This document shows positions 24,102 to 35,400 of a DNA stretch of 64,000 nt, one piece after another. The stretch spans positions 10,310,001 to 10,374,000 of the forward strand of contig JASXTE010000004.1 in assembly GCA_030280995.1 (NCBI GenBank), written 5' to 3'. The DNA is from Hemileia vastatrix (lineage: Eukaryota; Basidiomycota; Pucciniomycetes; Pucciniales; Zaghouaniaceae). The notes beneath the pieces were generated by a model. The model saw only the letters and a list, made by a program, of their open reading frames with translations, had not been told where the DNA came from and did no database searches. Made by a program: the position numbers and the translations under genes. How positions within the stretch are numbered: position 1 is the stretch's first letter; each line of letters opens with the position of its first letter.

Positions 24102-24350
24102 CACTATGCAATATAGGGGATGGACTTGCTACCAAATCCCCAACCTGAGCTCAGACAGAACTCAGATGGAATTCAAACTAAACTCATACTGAAATCTGCT
24201 TTAACTCCACCTAAAACTGTTCTTCTGAGTGGTTTTAATCCCTGATTGTATGATTCCTTTTTCAATAGCTCAATGTGTGTTCAATCTATAATGAATTCAG
24301 GTCAAAGGTTGCAGACTTTCTAGCAAGTTTTCCCCTTATATTGAGTGGTG
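24102..24350. mobile_element. CACTA-like MITE, 249 bp, with empty site in the window
   Basis: Left end CACTATGCAATATAGGGG, right end ...TATATTGAGTGGTG, with worn GCTAGC-type hairpins inside. Target duplication ATT at 24099-24101 and 24351-24353. The inverted arm near 29210 runs straight through this site with a single ATT/AAT, confirming the insertion. Confidence 0.88.
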
Positions 24351-24399
24351 ATTGATGGTTTTAAAATAAAAATTAAGTTAATGATAAGATATAGCATCT

Positions 24400-26380
24400 A
24401 ATTATTTTAAAATTTAAAATATTCAAATAAATTTTATTGTATTATGTTGGGAAATATAGCTATAGAGTATTTCCTCATTGAATAAGCCTAGATATCTGTA
24501 TGATTAATAATTTGTGATTAACTTTACTAAATTAATTTTTGTGTTTTATATATTTTTCAATGGTACTCTATTGTTTTTAAAGAGATAATCCAGAATTTTA
24601 ATCCATTTAAAATTTAACAAAGATGATAAATAGAAATTCTACATAAATAAAATCCTTAACTAATGTGAGTGCACTCTTAAATTGAAAAAATGGGAGGAAA
24701 AAGCTTTCTGGCTATTCAGCTATCCTGTACAGAAAACATAATGTTAGTTATTCATAGAGTTTCTTCTAATTTCATAATATTATCTGTAACTGAAAAGCAT
24801 TAAAATTTAAATCATCACAATTAATGAGAGCTTAAATATCTACTCTCAATAATAATAGATATAAAATGTATAAATTAGGTTTTAAAAAATCTTGCAATTT
24901 CATTGATGAATTTTAAAATTTATTACAACACTTCTTAGAATAAGTTTTCTATTTCTATTTAAATTAAAATATCAAGCCTTTTGGGATAAAATAAAAAATT
25001 TGTAATTGGTTTTCAATCTTAAAAAGTTGATTTTGAGACATTCTCCACAAACCAAAATATTTTTGTGGCAATGGATGTTAATTAATTTATCTAGTAGGAA
25101 TTCAATTTTCCCAAACATTGAATGAGCTATTATTAACAGGAGAAAAAAAATTTTCATCTGCTAGCAGGTGCCTCCCCCCAATTGAGCTACCATAATTCAG
25201 TCAATGATGAAAACCTGCTAGCAGGTTTTTGCTTTTTTTCTGGTTTCAGGGTGTCATGGAGTGCTTAAGGATTGGGGAAAGAAACAGGTAATTATAGGTA
25301 GTTGTTTTATAATTCACTCACAATAGTAGCACAGACAACAAAAGTATTTAATTACAAAGCAATAAATATTTATAAATATTTAGAAGGTAAAGTAGCTATA
25401 AAATTATCAAATGTGAATATTGAAGTAGAATATAACATAATTTTTCAAATAATTCAGTAGATTCTATATACAGAGATTTTAATCATTGAAAATTGAAAGA
25501 TCCTATTCTGTTAATGCAAATTAAATGCTTGATAACTTTCTCATTACCAGGTACACTCCACATGTCAATTAAAATTATAATCTTATTCCAAGATTAGAAA
25601 TTAATGATTGAAATGACTTTCATGTGCATTATTTGTTTCAATTGAGACAGAATATATTTGGGTGAGGTAGACCATCATAAGGTATAGTAACATAATTAAA
25701 ATAAATCTTATTATTTATAGCCATTTAATAATATAGTAAGATTAAAAAGAGGGTGCAATTGGCTGAATAATTCAATTTAATTAATTTTTATTTTTTACTT
25801 TAATATAAAAACATATAGTTACTGCATTGATAATTCAAATTTAATTAGCTTTCTATGCTCAATTTTCAAGAAAAAAAGTGATATACATATCTTTCAATAA
25901 ATACATTGAATTATATAATTTAAAATATAATAAATTAAGTCAAATAGGGGATATTTAAATAAAAAAAGATGGATAATTGAGAAATGTTGAAATGCACAAA
26001 TTACAGAAAAATATTGATTTTGTGACCTATATGGATACTTGATATTTATTCTCAAAATATAGCATAAATGAAATTCAAATAAAAGTGAGTATGACATGAC
26101 CACAAAAAATAAGGTGGAAGGTTTATACCAAGTCTGAAATCAAATAGAAATAGTCTGATTGAGTTCAGTTACAGACTTTCTGAAATTTCCCCCTAATATT
26201 TTGTGGTGAATGTGGCATAATAATACTGAGAAAATTTAGTAATATTCTATTAAATAACACACTAAGTGCCTACTAATAAATGACTGTGATTTTAATTAGA
26301 AGTGAATGAGAAAAACCTAAGAAATGACTGTATTTTGAATTGCAATTGACTATACAGTTATTTTGTTATGCATAAGCACT
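24400..26380. other. AT-rich non-coding stretch
   Basis: No gene recognised. A small foldback pair lies at 25154-25235, with two CTGCTAGCAGG cores 50 bp apart. A right-hand CACTA-like terminus ends at about 26212 (read inward CACCACAAAATATTAGGGGG) with no partner found. Short frames here have no supported product. Confidence 0.5.
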
Positions 26381-26383
26381 TAA

Positions 26384-27135
26384 GAAGAATTTACTGACTG
26401 GTTACTGATAGAGTACTTACTGGATACTGAGAAGTGACTGACTGGTTACTGAGAAGTGAATGTCTGGTTACTGAAAAGTGAATGAATGGTTACTGAGAAG
26501 TGACTGACTGGTTACTTGGAAGTTACTGACTGGGTACTGAGAAGTGACTGACTGATTACTGAGAAGTGACTGACTGGTAACTGAGAGTTGACTGACTGGT
26601 TACTGAGAGGTGACTGAATGATTACTGAGAAGTGACTGACTTATTACTGAGAAGTGACTGACTTATTACTGAGAAGTGACTGACTGGTTACTGAGAATTG
26701 ACTACTTGGTAATTGAGAAGTGACTCACTGGTTACTAAGAAGTTACTACTTGGTTACTGAGAAGTGAATACTTGTTCACTGAGAAGTGTCTACTTGGTTA
26801 CTGAGATGTGAATGACTGGTTACTCAGAAGTAACTGACTGATTACTGAGAAGTGACTGACTTATTACTGAGAAGTTACTGAATGGCTACTGAGAAGTGAC
26901 TGACTGGTTACTGAGAAGTGACTGACTGGTTATTGACAGGTAACTGACTGGATAATGAGAGGTGATGGACTGGATACTGAGAAGTGACTTACTTGTTACT
27001 GAGAATTGAATGAATAGTTACTGAGAAGTAAGTGAATTTTTACTAGGAATTAACTGACATTTTACTGAAAAATAGCTGAATATTTACTGAGAAGTATTTT
27101 ACTAGTTACTAAGATGTGAAGGTCTAATTACTGAT
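26384..27135. repeat. 22-bp minisatellite, about 34 copies
   Basis: The unit GGTTACTGAGAAGTGACTGA plus CT repeats head to tail for about 750 bp. Point changes are scattered and the units at both ends are the most degraded. Frames are interrupted. Confidence 0.92.
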
Positions 27136-27629
27136 TTTGGAAAGAGTTGTGACAAAGAAATGACTGATGTCAAATAATAGAGAATAATATAGAAGTATGC
27201 ACCTATAATTATCATAAATTTTATAAGGATGGAAAATGATTCTTCTTAGAGGTATTATATCAGAAGAGCAAGCAGATGACACTAAAAAAATTTGGGTGAA
27301 TTCCCACTGCAAGAAACACCCTGATGTTTGAACTCTATTCCATTCAAAACTGTGAAGAACACAGCAAACAAACCATGTAGTTTTCAATACCCCCAATCTT
27401 GCAAACATGTTTTCCAGCTTTACTCCCCTACTGATCATCTATATTTCTCTTTATTTCCTTTCCGAGTCTTATTTAACTTATCTTTGGATTATGGCTTCAC
27501 TTACACATATAGCAGCTTTAAATAAATATCAGGTTTCAGTGTGTCTTTGTTCTTAGTAAAAATAATATTTCTGAACCAGTTGTGATGTAATTAGATATAT
27601 AAATTTCCTTTCTTTTTTTTCTTTAAGAC

Positions 27630-28119
27630 ATGGTGGAAGCAATGAATCAAGGTCAAATTTTTCAAAAAAATAACATTGAAGAGGAATCTAACTGTAGTTC
27701 TAAGGAATTGGTGCAAATTTCAGCAGTTGATCACCCAAGTCCTTACACAATGAGAAATGGTCACATTAAAGAGAAATTAAACACAACTATATTAGTTTCT
27801 ATCTCTTACAAGACTTGACACAAAAAATAGATTTATTTTTACTACACTAATAAGATTAATTTAATTTTTCATTTCACAACTTTAAAAGATTAATACAATC
27901 AGCATATTGAAGTTTAAATTTTTCCCTAAACTACCTTATGAAACCCTTAAAGCCTTTATGTCTTGGCCCAAAAATAATATTCTTCAAGTTGAATCTCAAA
28001 AGGATCCTAAGAAACTAATTTTAAAAACTTGTAAAATAATTGAGAATTTGATTGGGCAGAGTCATAAGATCAATGGACCATCAATAAGTGGAAGTGGAAT
28101 ACAAAGATTTCATTTATAA
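27630..28119 (+). other. Two short open frames, possible gene remnant
   Basis: 27630-27818 (62 residues) follows a pyrimidine-rich acceptor-like TTTTTTCTTTAAG. 27907-28119 (70 residues) contains KLPYETLKAFMSWPKNNILQ and looks more protein-like than its surroundings. I recognise neither and cannot join them with confidence. They may be exons of an element-borne or host gene, or chance. Confidence 0.2.
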
Positions 28120-29170
28120 AGACATTTGCAAATTAAATGAAGTTCAAAATTTTGTGTTGTATTTTCTCTGATTTTTTCAGTTTTGAATGGGACAAAGTGC
28201 AAACATTAGGGTAAAATTTGCACTTGGGACACCACCTGAATAATCATAGTGTAATTCACTGCATGAGAAAATTGTTAATTAACTTTACCTATTGTCTATT
28301 TTATTTTTCACTGGAAGTATTTTGACAGTAGGTTTATCAGCCCCAGTCATAGTCACAATTAGAAACCCAGAAGAATGTCCTCTGTTCTGTTCAACTTAGC
28401 TGTAATCAAAATTTGACTCAGGGTGAGAAAGTTGTTACTGAGAATTTTCTAAGAACTTACTGATGCTAAAAAATCACATAAGCTTTTTTTCACTAACTAA
28501 ACTTCAAATGAGGTTTGGTTTTTCTTCAGACCAATTTCATTAAAGCTTCACCCTTCATCTTCATTTTTATCATCACTGACTCAACTTGTGTTCAATTTTT
28601 TGTGAGTAGGGTTCAATTTTGTGGAGTTTCTAAGAACTCTGCTAAAAATATTGTGTGGAGTATCACTATGACACATTTTTTTGCCATATGGAACATCAAT
28701 AACACAAAATTTGTGTAATTTTTGTACCATTGTTACGCCCTACAACAAAACAATTTTTTGCAGTGTATTGTACTCATCATATTAAATAGTGCAAAATATT
28801 ATACTAATTAAAACCCAGCCCTTGGGTAAAGAGGGTATCATTTCTCAAAATCTGACTATAGAAAATTTTCTTGGAAAGTTAATTTCATGCATTCTTGCCT
28901 TATATAAATCTTGAAATAGTATTTTGTGAAGATTGTTTTTATTCTTATATTAAGAAATATAAGATTCAACCTTTTAATAATCCTTTCCAGTACTTGAACT
29001 AATCAACATAAATTTATTTTTACAACTTTAGAAGAAAAATACATTTTTTACATGCAAATTTAGATCAAAAAGGATAATTAATTTAAGTATACTATATTAT
29101 TTTAATTCCACTAAATTTTTATCAATTTTTGACAACCTTCACAATAATTAATGATTTCATTTGTGTAGGT
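28120..29170. other. Non-coding, one CACTA-type terminus
   Basis: The only structure is a terminus ending at 28765. Read on minus it starts CACTGCAAAAAATTGTTTTG, like the ends at 16226 and 45019. The partner end is not identified. Confidence 0.45.
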
Positions 29171-30850
29171 TTCCATTAAAAAAAATTTTTTGTTAAAATT
29201 TAAAACAATCAATGATTGTATATTTTTATTTTAAATAATTTTGAATGTATTTGAGTTTTATTTTGTGATTATTTAGTGTTATTCTAGTTCATTTTTTTCT
29301 TTTCTATGAGAAAGGCAACAAAAAGTCTCAGTTTAATAGCCCATGCCTCTTTCAGAAATATGTAAATAAAATTAGTATCAAAACAATTAGCCCTCTGAAT
29401 TTTTTATGAGATAATAATTTCAATTGACTAATAAATTTTATAAATCCCATTAATAAGACATAAGATATTAAAATAAAGAGTATAAGGAAAGGGAATTCTC
29501 ATTCCAAAAATAAATAAATGAAAATGAAAAAGGAGAAGCAAAAAAATAAAATACAAGGAAAAAATTAAAATATTAGGGGGGTATCAAAGTTAGAAATCTT
29601 TCATTTCAAAATACATCTTTTCTCCACCAAATCAACAATGATTATTTTTAAAATATGCCATATTGTGCCCCAAAAATACCTTTTTACTGAGAATTAATGT
29701 TGAGTTTGTGGCTTTCTTTTTTTTAGTTTGAAATTAATTTAAGTATTATATTTTTGTTTCAATTTTGTTATTGTTAGTTTCTTGTTTCTCAGGTATAGGT
29801 ATTTTGTTTGGTTTTTGATATTAATTTTGGGTAGTTTTAACTTTTTTATTTAGCTATAATTCAACAAGTTATTTTTTTTTGGTTATCACTTACTTACTTT
29901 CTTTTTTTCTTTTTTGAGGTTTGTGAGCTGAAAAATAAGTTTAGGGAGTAGGAAAAAAAGGATATGTGAAGGAGAAGGGAGGGGAGGTAAGTGAAGAAAG
30001 AGGATGGGGAGAGATGGGGAGAGAAAAGAAGCAAAATGAATGGGAGGGTAGGATGATAAAAGCAAGAGGATTGGGGAGGGAGGAGGAGAAGGGAGGAGAG
30101 AGATGGAAGCAAGAGGATGGGGAGGAGACAGGGATGAAAGCAAGAGAATGGGGAAGAGAGGAGGAAGGAAATTAGAGGGTGGGGAGGGGAGGGGGACAGA
30201 AATGAGAGGAAGAGGATGGAAGTGAGGGGTTTGGAGAAGAGGGGGATGGAAGAGAGAGGATTTGGAGGGGTGGAAGAGAGAAGGGAAACAGGTAGATGAG
30301 GGAAAGGAGGGGAGCAAGGGGCTGAGGAAAAGGAGGAGAGCAGAAATATATGAGAATGGAGGTACATGTGGGCTAAGGAGTGGAGGAGGGAAAAGGCATG
30401 AGGGGGGCAAAAAAACAGAGAAATGAGATTTTATTTGCAAGCATGTATCATTACTTACAAGAAGGAGATGTTTGGATTGGAAATTTAGCTAGTGAAATTA
30501 AAACTAAAAACACAAATTTATTATATAAAAAAATTAAACTACCAAGAGAAGGTACCAATGAAAATACATAGGAAACTAGTAACCAATATAACAAGAAAAT
30601 GCTTATGAGAAATGAGGTAAAGGAGGATGAACATATGGGGTTTAGTAGTGGAATGAAAGGAAGATGATAAAGACAGAAAAACAAAGAAAAGGGATCTCAG
30701 GAGAATTAACTACTGAAGTCATGCCCTGGGCTCAAAAAGAGTCAATCCCTGAATCACACCCATAAGCTAACCCTGAAGCCAATAACTGAACCAGATGTCT
30801 GGTTCACCATTTTTCCCCCTGTGTGGGGGGTGTTAGGTTAATTCAAGTTA
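29170..30850. repeat. Right arm of the large inverted duplication
   Basis: The reverse complement of 21160-24400 without the solo LTR, without about 430 bp around the left MITE and without the CACTA-like MITE. It holds a truncated MITE copy (29575 to about 29727) and a purine-rich tract at 29935-30420. The AACCAGATGTCTGGTT motif ends it at about 30791-30806. Confidence 0.8.
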
Positions 30851-30937
30851 ATTTTTTATATGAATAGGTGGTTGTGTTAAATGGTTATCCCACTACCCAG
30901 GTTCCTGGCTGGTTGGTCATTTTTTTTGTAGGAGGTG

Positions 30938-31180
30938 AGGTGGGGGGCCAAAATAAGACAGCCAGGCAGAAAATTTGCTTGGATGTCATTTGAGGTGAGG
31001 TGAGGTGGTGGAGAGGTGGGGGGACCAAAAAATATCAGCCAGGTAGTCTTGCTTCCTGGCTTTCATTTCCAAGGTGAGGTGTGGTTAGAAGTGGGGGGTC
31101 CAAAAGAAGCCAGCCAGGCAGCTTTTCTGCCTTGCTGTTGTTTGAGGTGGGGTTGGGTGACAAAAAGACACCAGCCAGTT
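30938..31180. repeat. Degenerate tandem repeat, about 70-bp unit, CAGCCAGGCAG core
   Basis: Three to four units each read GGTGGGGGG, CCAAAA, AG, CAGCCAGGYAG, a pyrimidine stretch, then TTTGAGGTGAGG. The unit lies on the 3' side of transposase C. 31240-31290 immediately after is a run of GGGGGGAA units with quadruplex potential. Confidence 0.7.
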
Positions 31181-31481
31181 CCAAGAGCCAGAGGGGATAG
31201 GGGGGAAGGGTGTTTGGTATCACCAAATAGGGCAGGAAAGGGGGGGATTGAGGCAGCCAAGGAGGGGGGAAGGGGGGAAGGGGGGAAAATGACTACTCCA
31301 TAGAGGGATAAAAGGTAGGATGGAGAGAAATAAAAGGGAGAAAAGAGGGAGAGAAAAAAAGGTTAATTCTACCTTCAAAATGAAAAACAAAATCACTTAC
31401 CAGAAAAATGAGATAAAAAAATAAGAAAAAAAAGAAAGAAAGATAACAATTAGAAAATATAGAAATAAAAAGGAAAAAAAT

Positions 31482-31640
31482 GACTTACCTGGAGAGATGA
31501 GTTGAGAAAAAAGTAGAATTCAAATTCTTTGAGGGATTTTTGAGAAGAGGACAAAAAGGATATTAGGTTTGAAAGAAAGAAAGTAAGACCAAAGAGCTAT
31601 GTGATAGCTGAAAATATGTGATTTCATGTTGAGGTGGTGA
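31482..31640 (-). other. Conserved leader exon-like block, element C
   Basis: The same block as 13221-13385, ending ATCTCTCCAG|GTAAGTCA on minus. It sits between transposase C and the G-rich tract, the same order as in element B. Confidence 0.4.
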
Positions 31641-31989
31641 ACAAAAACAAATGAGACAGGGAAGAGAGAATTTCACTGAAAATTCAAAATAAAAGTCAAT
31701 ATGAAAAATACAATTACAAAAACAAGAGAATAATACATGCAACTTGATCATTTGAAGGGAATAAAAAAAATTTAAAAGGCTTGTGTTGAGAAATGTTGGG
31801 GTATTATTGGCATAATGATGGAGCATGTCCAAGTGAAAAGTAAGATTTTTGAATCAAAAGAAGGTAGTAATAGTACATAAAAATTAAATGAATTTCGTAA
31901 TAATTTAAGAATAAATTTCTAAATCTCCCAATATTCTTGTGTGATTGGAAGAATTTTTTCCCTTATGCTAGTGGTTTGAGAAATAGAAG

Positions 31990-33180
31990 TGTTTTATATT
32001 GTGGGTGGTGTTTCAACTTCTTAATCTTCATACAACTCTAACCATTGATCTTTGAGGTCAGCAAGTAGGTTATGAGGTATAGTGAAGCACATAATCCAGT
32101 TTCTCACTGCCTCCATTTTGGATCTATGTCAAAGATTACTTCTTAATTCCTTTAAACTGGAAAAATGAACTTTCAAGATTCCAATAGAATTTTCAATATG
32201 GACTCTTGAATTCTGCTCCCCAAAAAACAGGAATTCCACACTTTTAATTCACATAAGCAGAATCTTCCAGAAGATACTGATCTTAATCAAGTAATTTTTT
32301 GGGTTCTTTTGGAATTTTTATTCTTTAAAAGACATAGGAATCATGAAATGATACAGGATATCCAGAAAATAAAGATATAAATTTTTTGTTTATGTCACAT
32401 ATAAGCTGAATGGAAATTGAATATCTATAGAGAAGATATAGTTTCTTGTGTTAGTATAAAAAAGAATGAATGGAATTAAAATAAGCTAGATCTTTTTTTG
32501 TTCAAAGTAATGGTTTCCACCTTAAGCATGCTTCTGACTCAAAGGAATAGTAGTACCATCAACAAAACCAATACATCCTGTGAAACCCTCCTCTTGCATA
32601 ACCTGAGATGATTTAAGCTGTTCTTCTTTTATTGGCCAGGTGAGAAGTTGAGATTCCAAGGAGTTTATAGCATTGATGCATTGTTTTGTATAAGTGTTAA
32701 CAGAGCCATACCCTAAATCAAAGACATTTTCCAAATGCTTCAAGGTAGCTCTGTTACCATTTTAACCCAAACAACATAGTGTGATGGCCAATTGAATTTT
32801 ATTATCACATTGTGGTTTTTGAGAATTATTGTGAAATAAGTGGTTGTCCTGAATAGGCTCAAGAAATTTATTAAAAACTCCTGAGAAGTCATGAACAACT
32901 ATCTAAAACTGGGTGCAGATAGGTTAAGAAGTGTTTGGATTGTATACTAGGGGGTATGAAGTACTTGAGGCTTTCTTGGAAGAAGGTAAAGTTTCCTGGC
33001 CATTTTTGATATAAAAAAATATTCTTCAATATCAGAATCAGAGTCCAAGAGGAGATCAAGAGCTATGAAAGTCATTGCTTGATGTAGCTTATCACAATTT
33101 GAGAGAAAGGAAGGCATGACTCTTATATGGTATAAAAATGTAAATGGTGTATGATGTTTTTCATTTATGAAGTGTTATGC
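31990..33180 (-). pseudogene. PIF/Harbinger DDE transposase, copy C
   Basis: The N-terminal part (33110-32940) has DSDSDIEEYFFISKMARKLYL. The central part (32743-32522) has FDLGYGSVNTYTKQCINAI and GCIGFVDGTTIPLSQKHA with the first Asp kept. Further on come YRYSISIQLICDINKKFI and, near 32190, a Glu-site block related to RIENSIGILKVHFSSLKEL. Many stops and frameshifts interrupt it. It is diverged from copies A and B and represents a second Harbinger lineage. Its 5' side runs into a large palindrome. Confidence 0.75.
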
Positions 33181-33840
33181 TTCCAAGTGCTGCATATGAA
33201 TGAGATTATGCTGAAAAATCAGTGAAAAGGGCTGTATGATAAAACCAGAACTTTTGGTTGAGAAAGTGCTTATTTGTGTGAAATAAGTGACTTATTTCAC
33301 TTTTGAAATCCACCAGTGTTGGGGCTAGTGTGTTTCATAAATCTGAACTTACAAATCTGCAATTAAATTTGAAAAAATCCACACTTATATAAGTGGAGAT
33401 TTCTTAAACACACTAGGCCCAACACTAGTGGATTTCAAAAGTAAAATAAGTCACTTATTTCACTCAAATCAACACTTTCTCAACTAAAAGTTCTGGTTTC
33501 ACCATACAGCCCTTTTCATTTATTTTTTAGCATCATCTCATTCATATGCAGCACTTAGAAGCATTACACTTCATAAATGAAAAACATCATACACCATTTA
33601 CATTTTTATACCATATAAGAGTCATGCCTTCCTTTTTCTCAAATTGTGATAAGCTACATCAAGCAATGACTTTCATAGCTCTTTACCTCCTCTTGGACTC
33701 TGATTCTGATATTGAAGAATATTTTTTTATATCAAAAATGGCCAGGAAACTTTACCTTCTTCCAATAAAGCCTCAAGTACTTCATACCCCCTAGTATACA
33801 ATCCAAACACTTCTTAACCTATTTTTACCCAGTTTTAGGA
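32895..33840. repeat. Head-to-head palindrome of transposase 5' ends
   Basis: The left arm is the start of transposase C on minus. The right arm, from about 33380, repeats it on plus: the same promoter-side sequence (CTAGTG, AAATAAGTCACTTATTT) followed by an ATG at 33546 encoding the transposase N-terminus for 82 residues. The centre lies near 33372. This looks like two element copies joined at their 5' termini. Confidence 0.8.
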
Positions 33841-33950
33841 AGTTTTTTTGGACTTCTCAAGAATGATTCCTTAGAATGGTAATTTTCTTTTGAATATTGA
33901 CTTTGATTTTGAAGTTTCTGTTAAAGTCTCTTTTTTTCAAGTCTCTTTGT
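33111..33950. repeat. 840-bp tandem duplication, unit 1
   Basis: Begins AAGGCATGAC and ends GTCTCTTTGT. Unit 2 follows at once with the same ends. It spans the palindrome centre and the 82-residue transposase fragment (33546-33794). That fragment would end at a stop just after LHTP, so it encodes no enzyme. Confidence 0.92.
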
Positions 33951-34790
33951 AAGGCATGACTCTTATATGGTATAAAAATGTAAATGGTGTATGATGTTTT
34001 TCATTTATGAAGTGTTATGCTTCCAAGTGCTGCATATGAATGAGATTATGCTGAAAAATCAGTGAAAAGGGCTGTATGATAAAACCAGAACTTTTGGTTG
34101 AGAAAGTGCTTATTTGTGTGAAATAAGTGACTTATTTCACTTTTGAAATCCACCAGTGTTGGGGCTAGTGTGTTTCATAAATCTGAACTTACAAATCTGC
34201 AATTAAATTTGAAAAAATCCACACTTATCTAAGTGGAGATTTCTTAAACACACTAGGCCCAACACTAATGGATTTCAAAAGTAAAATAAGTCACTTATTT
34301 CACTCAAATCAACACTTTCTCAACTAAAAGTTCTGGTTTCACCATACAGCCCTTTTCATTTATTTTTTAGCATCATCTCATTCATATGCAGCACTTAGAA
34401 GCATTACACTTCATAAATGAAAAACATCATACACCATTTACATTTTTATACCATATAAGATTCATGCTTTCCTTTCTCTCAAATTGTGATAAGCTACATC
34501 AAGCAATGACTTTCATAGCTCTTGATCTCCTCTTGGACTCTGATTCTGATATTGAAGAATATTTTTTTATATCAAAAATGGCCAGGAAACTTTACCTTCT
34601 TCCAATAAAGCCTCAAGTACTTCATACCCCCTAGTATACAATCCAAACACTTCTTAACCTATTTTTACCCAGTTTTAGGAAGTTTTTTTGGACTTCTCAA
34701 GAATGATTCCTTAGAATGGTAATTTTCTTTTGAATATTGATATTGATTTTGAAGTTTCTGTTAAAGTCTCTTTTTTTCAAGTCTCTTTGT
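33951..34790. repeat. 840-bp tandem duplication, unit 2
   Basis: An exact-length copy of unit 1 with only scattered substitutions (for example in the 34386-34634 fragment, LDLLLDSD instead of LYLLLDSD). The low divergence means the duplication is much younger than the transposase decay. Confidence 0.92.
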
Positions 34791-35400
34791 TTTCCTTCAT
34801 CAACTCAAAATGAAATTGCATATTTTCTGCAATTGCATAAATTTTCAGTCATTCTTTTTTTCAATCATCACTCATATCTATTTCCTCCTCTCCTTTTTCA
34901 TCCCTCAAATAATTTGAAGTCAATTTTTTCTCAACTCATCTCTCCAGGTAAGTCATTTTTTTATTTTTACTTAAATGTTTCTAATTATATTTTTTTTCTG
35001 TTTTTCTTTCTTTTTTGTATCTAATTTTTTTTATGTAAATGTTTTATTTTTGATTTTCAACTTAAAATAGCCTTTTTTTCTCTCCTTCTTTTCTTTATTT
35101 TTTTATCTCCACCAACCTACTCTTCATCTCTCCTTGGAATGTCCATTATCTCCCCTTTCCCCTATTTTTCTTTTTTTTTTGGTTCCATGTCATTAAAACA
35201 CATACATTGCACATTCTTTAAGCATTTCACTTTCTCCATATTCCATTTCCCCCAAATTCCAACTTCACTCGTTTGCACTCTATTTTTTGGAACTTTCAAT
35301 CAAGATCTTTTTCATCTCCTTTTTTTCATGTGCATATTATATCTCTTTCTTTCTATGGAAATTTTATAATTAAATATATGTAGGACTCTTATTTTCAGCC
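34791..35400 (+). mobile_element. 3' portion of a Harbinger-like element, plus strand
   Basis: Continues directly from the N-terminal transposase fragment, with the main catalytic part deleted. Contains the conserved leader block ending CATCTCTCCAG|GTAAGTCA (34935-34955) and pyrimidine-rich sequence like that downstream of transposases B and C. It is an internal-deletion derivative. Phe/Ser-rich frames here are not credible genes. Confidence 0.6.

Larger units (their letters stand above)
21160..24400. repeat. Left arm of a large inverted duplication
   Basis: From the AACCAGACATCTGGTT motif (21234-21249) through pyrimidine-rich tracts (21540-21928, 22739-22930) to 24400, this arm is the reverse complement of 29170-30850. 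It holds extra insertions: a solo LTR (21929-22738), a full MITE (23535-23734) and a CACTA-like MITE (24102-24350). The Ser/Pro/Leu-rich reading frames in the pyrimidine tracts are composition artefacts. Confidence 0.8.

Noticed and set aside
26384..27135. CRISPR array
   Set aside because: The repeats are contiguous 22-bp units without spacers, and the genome is eukaryotic.
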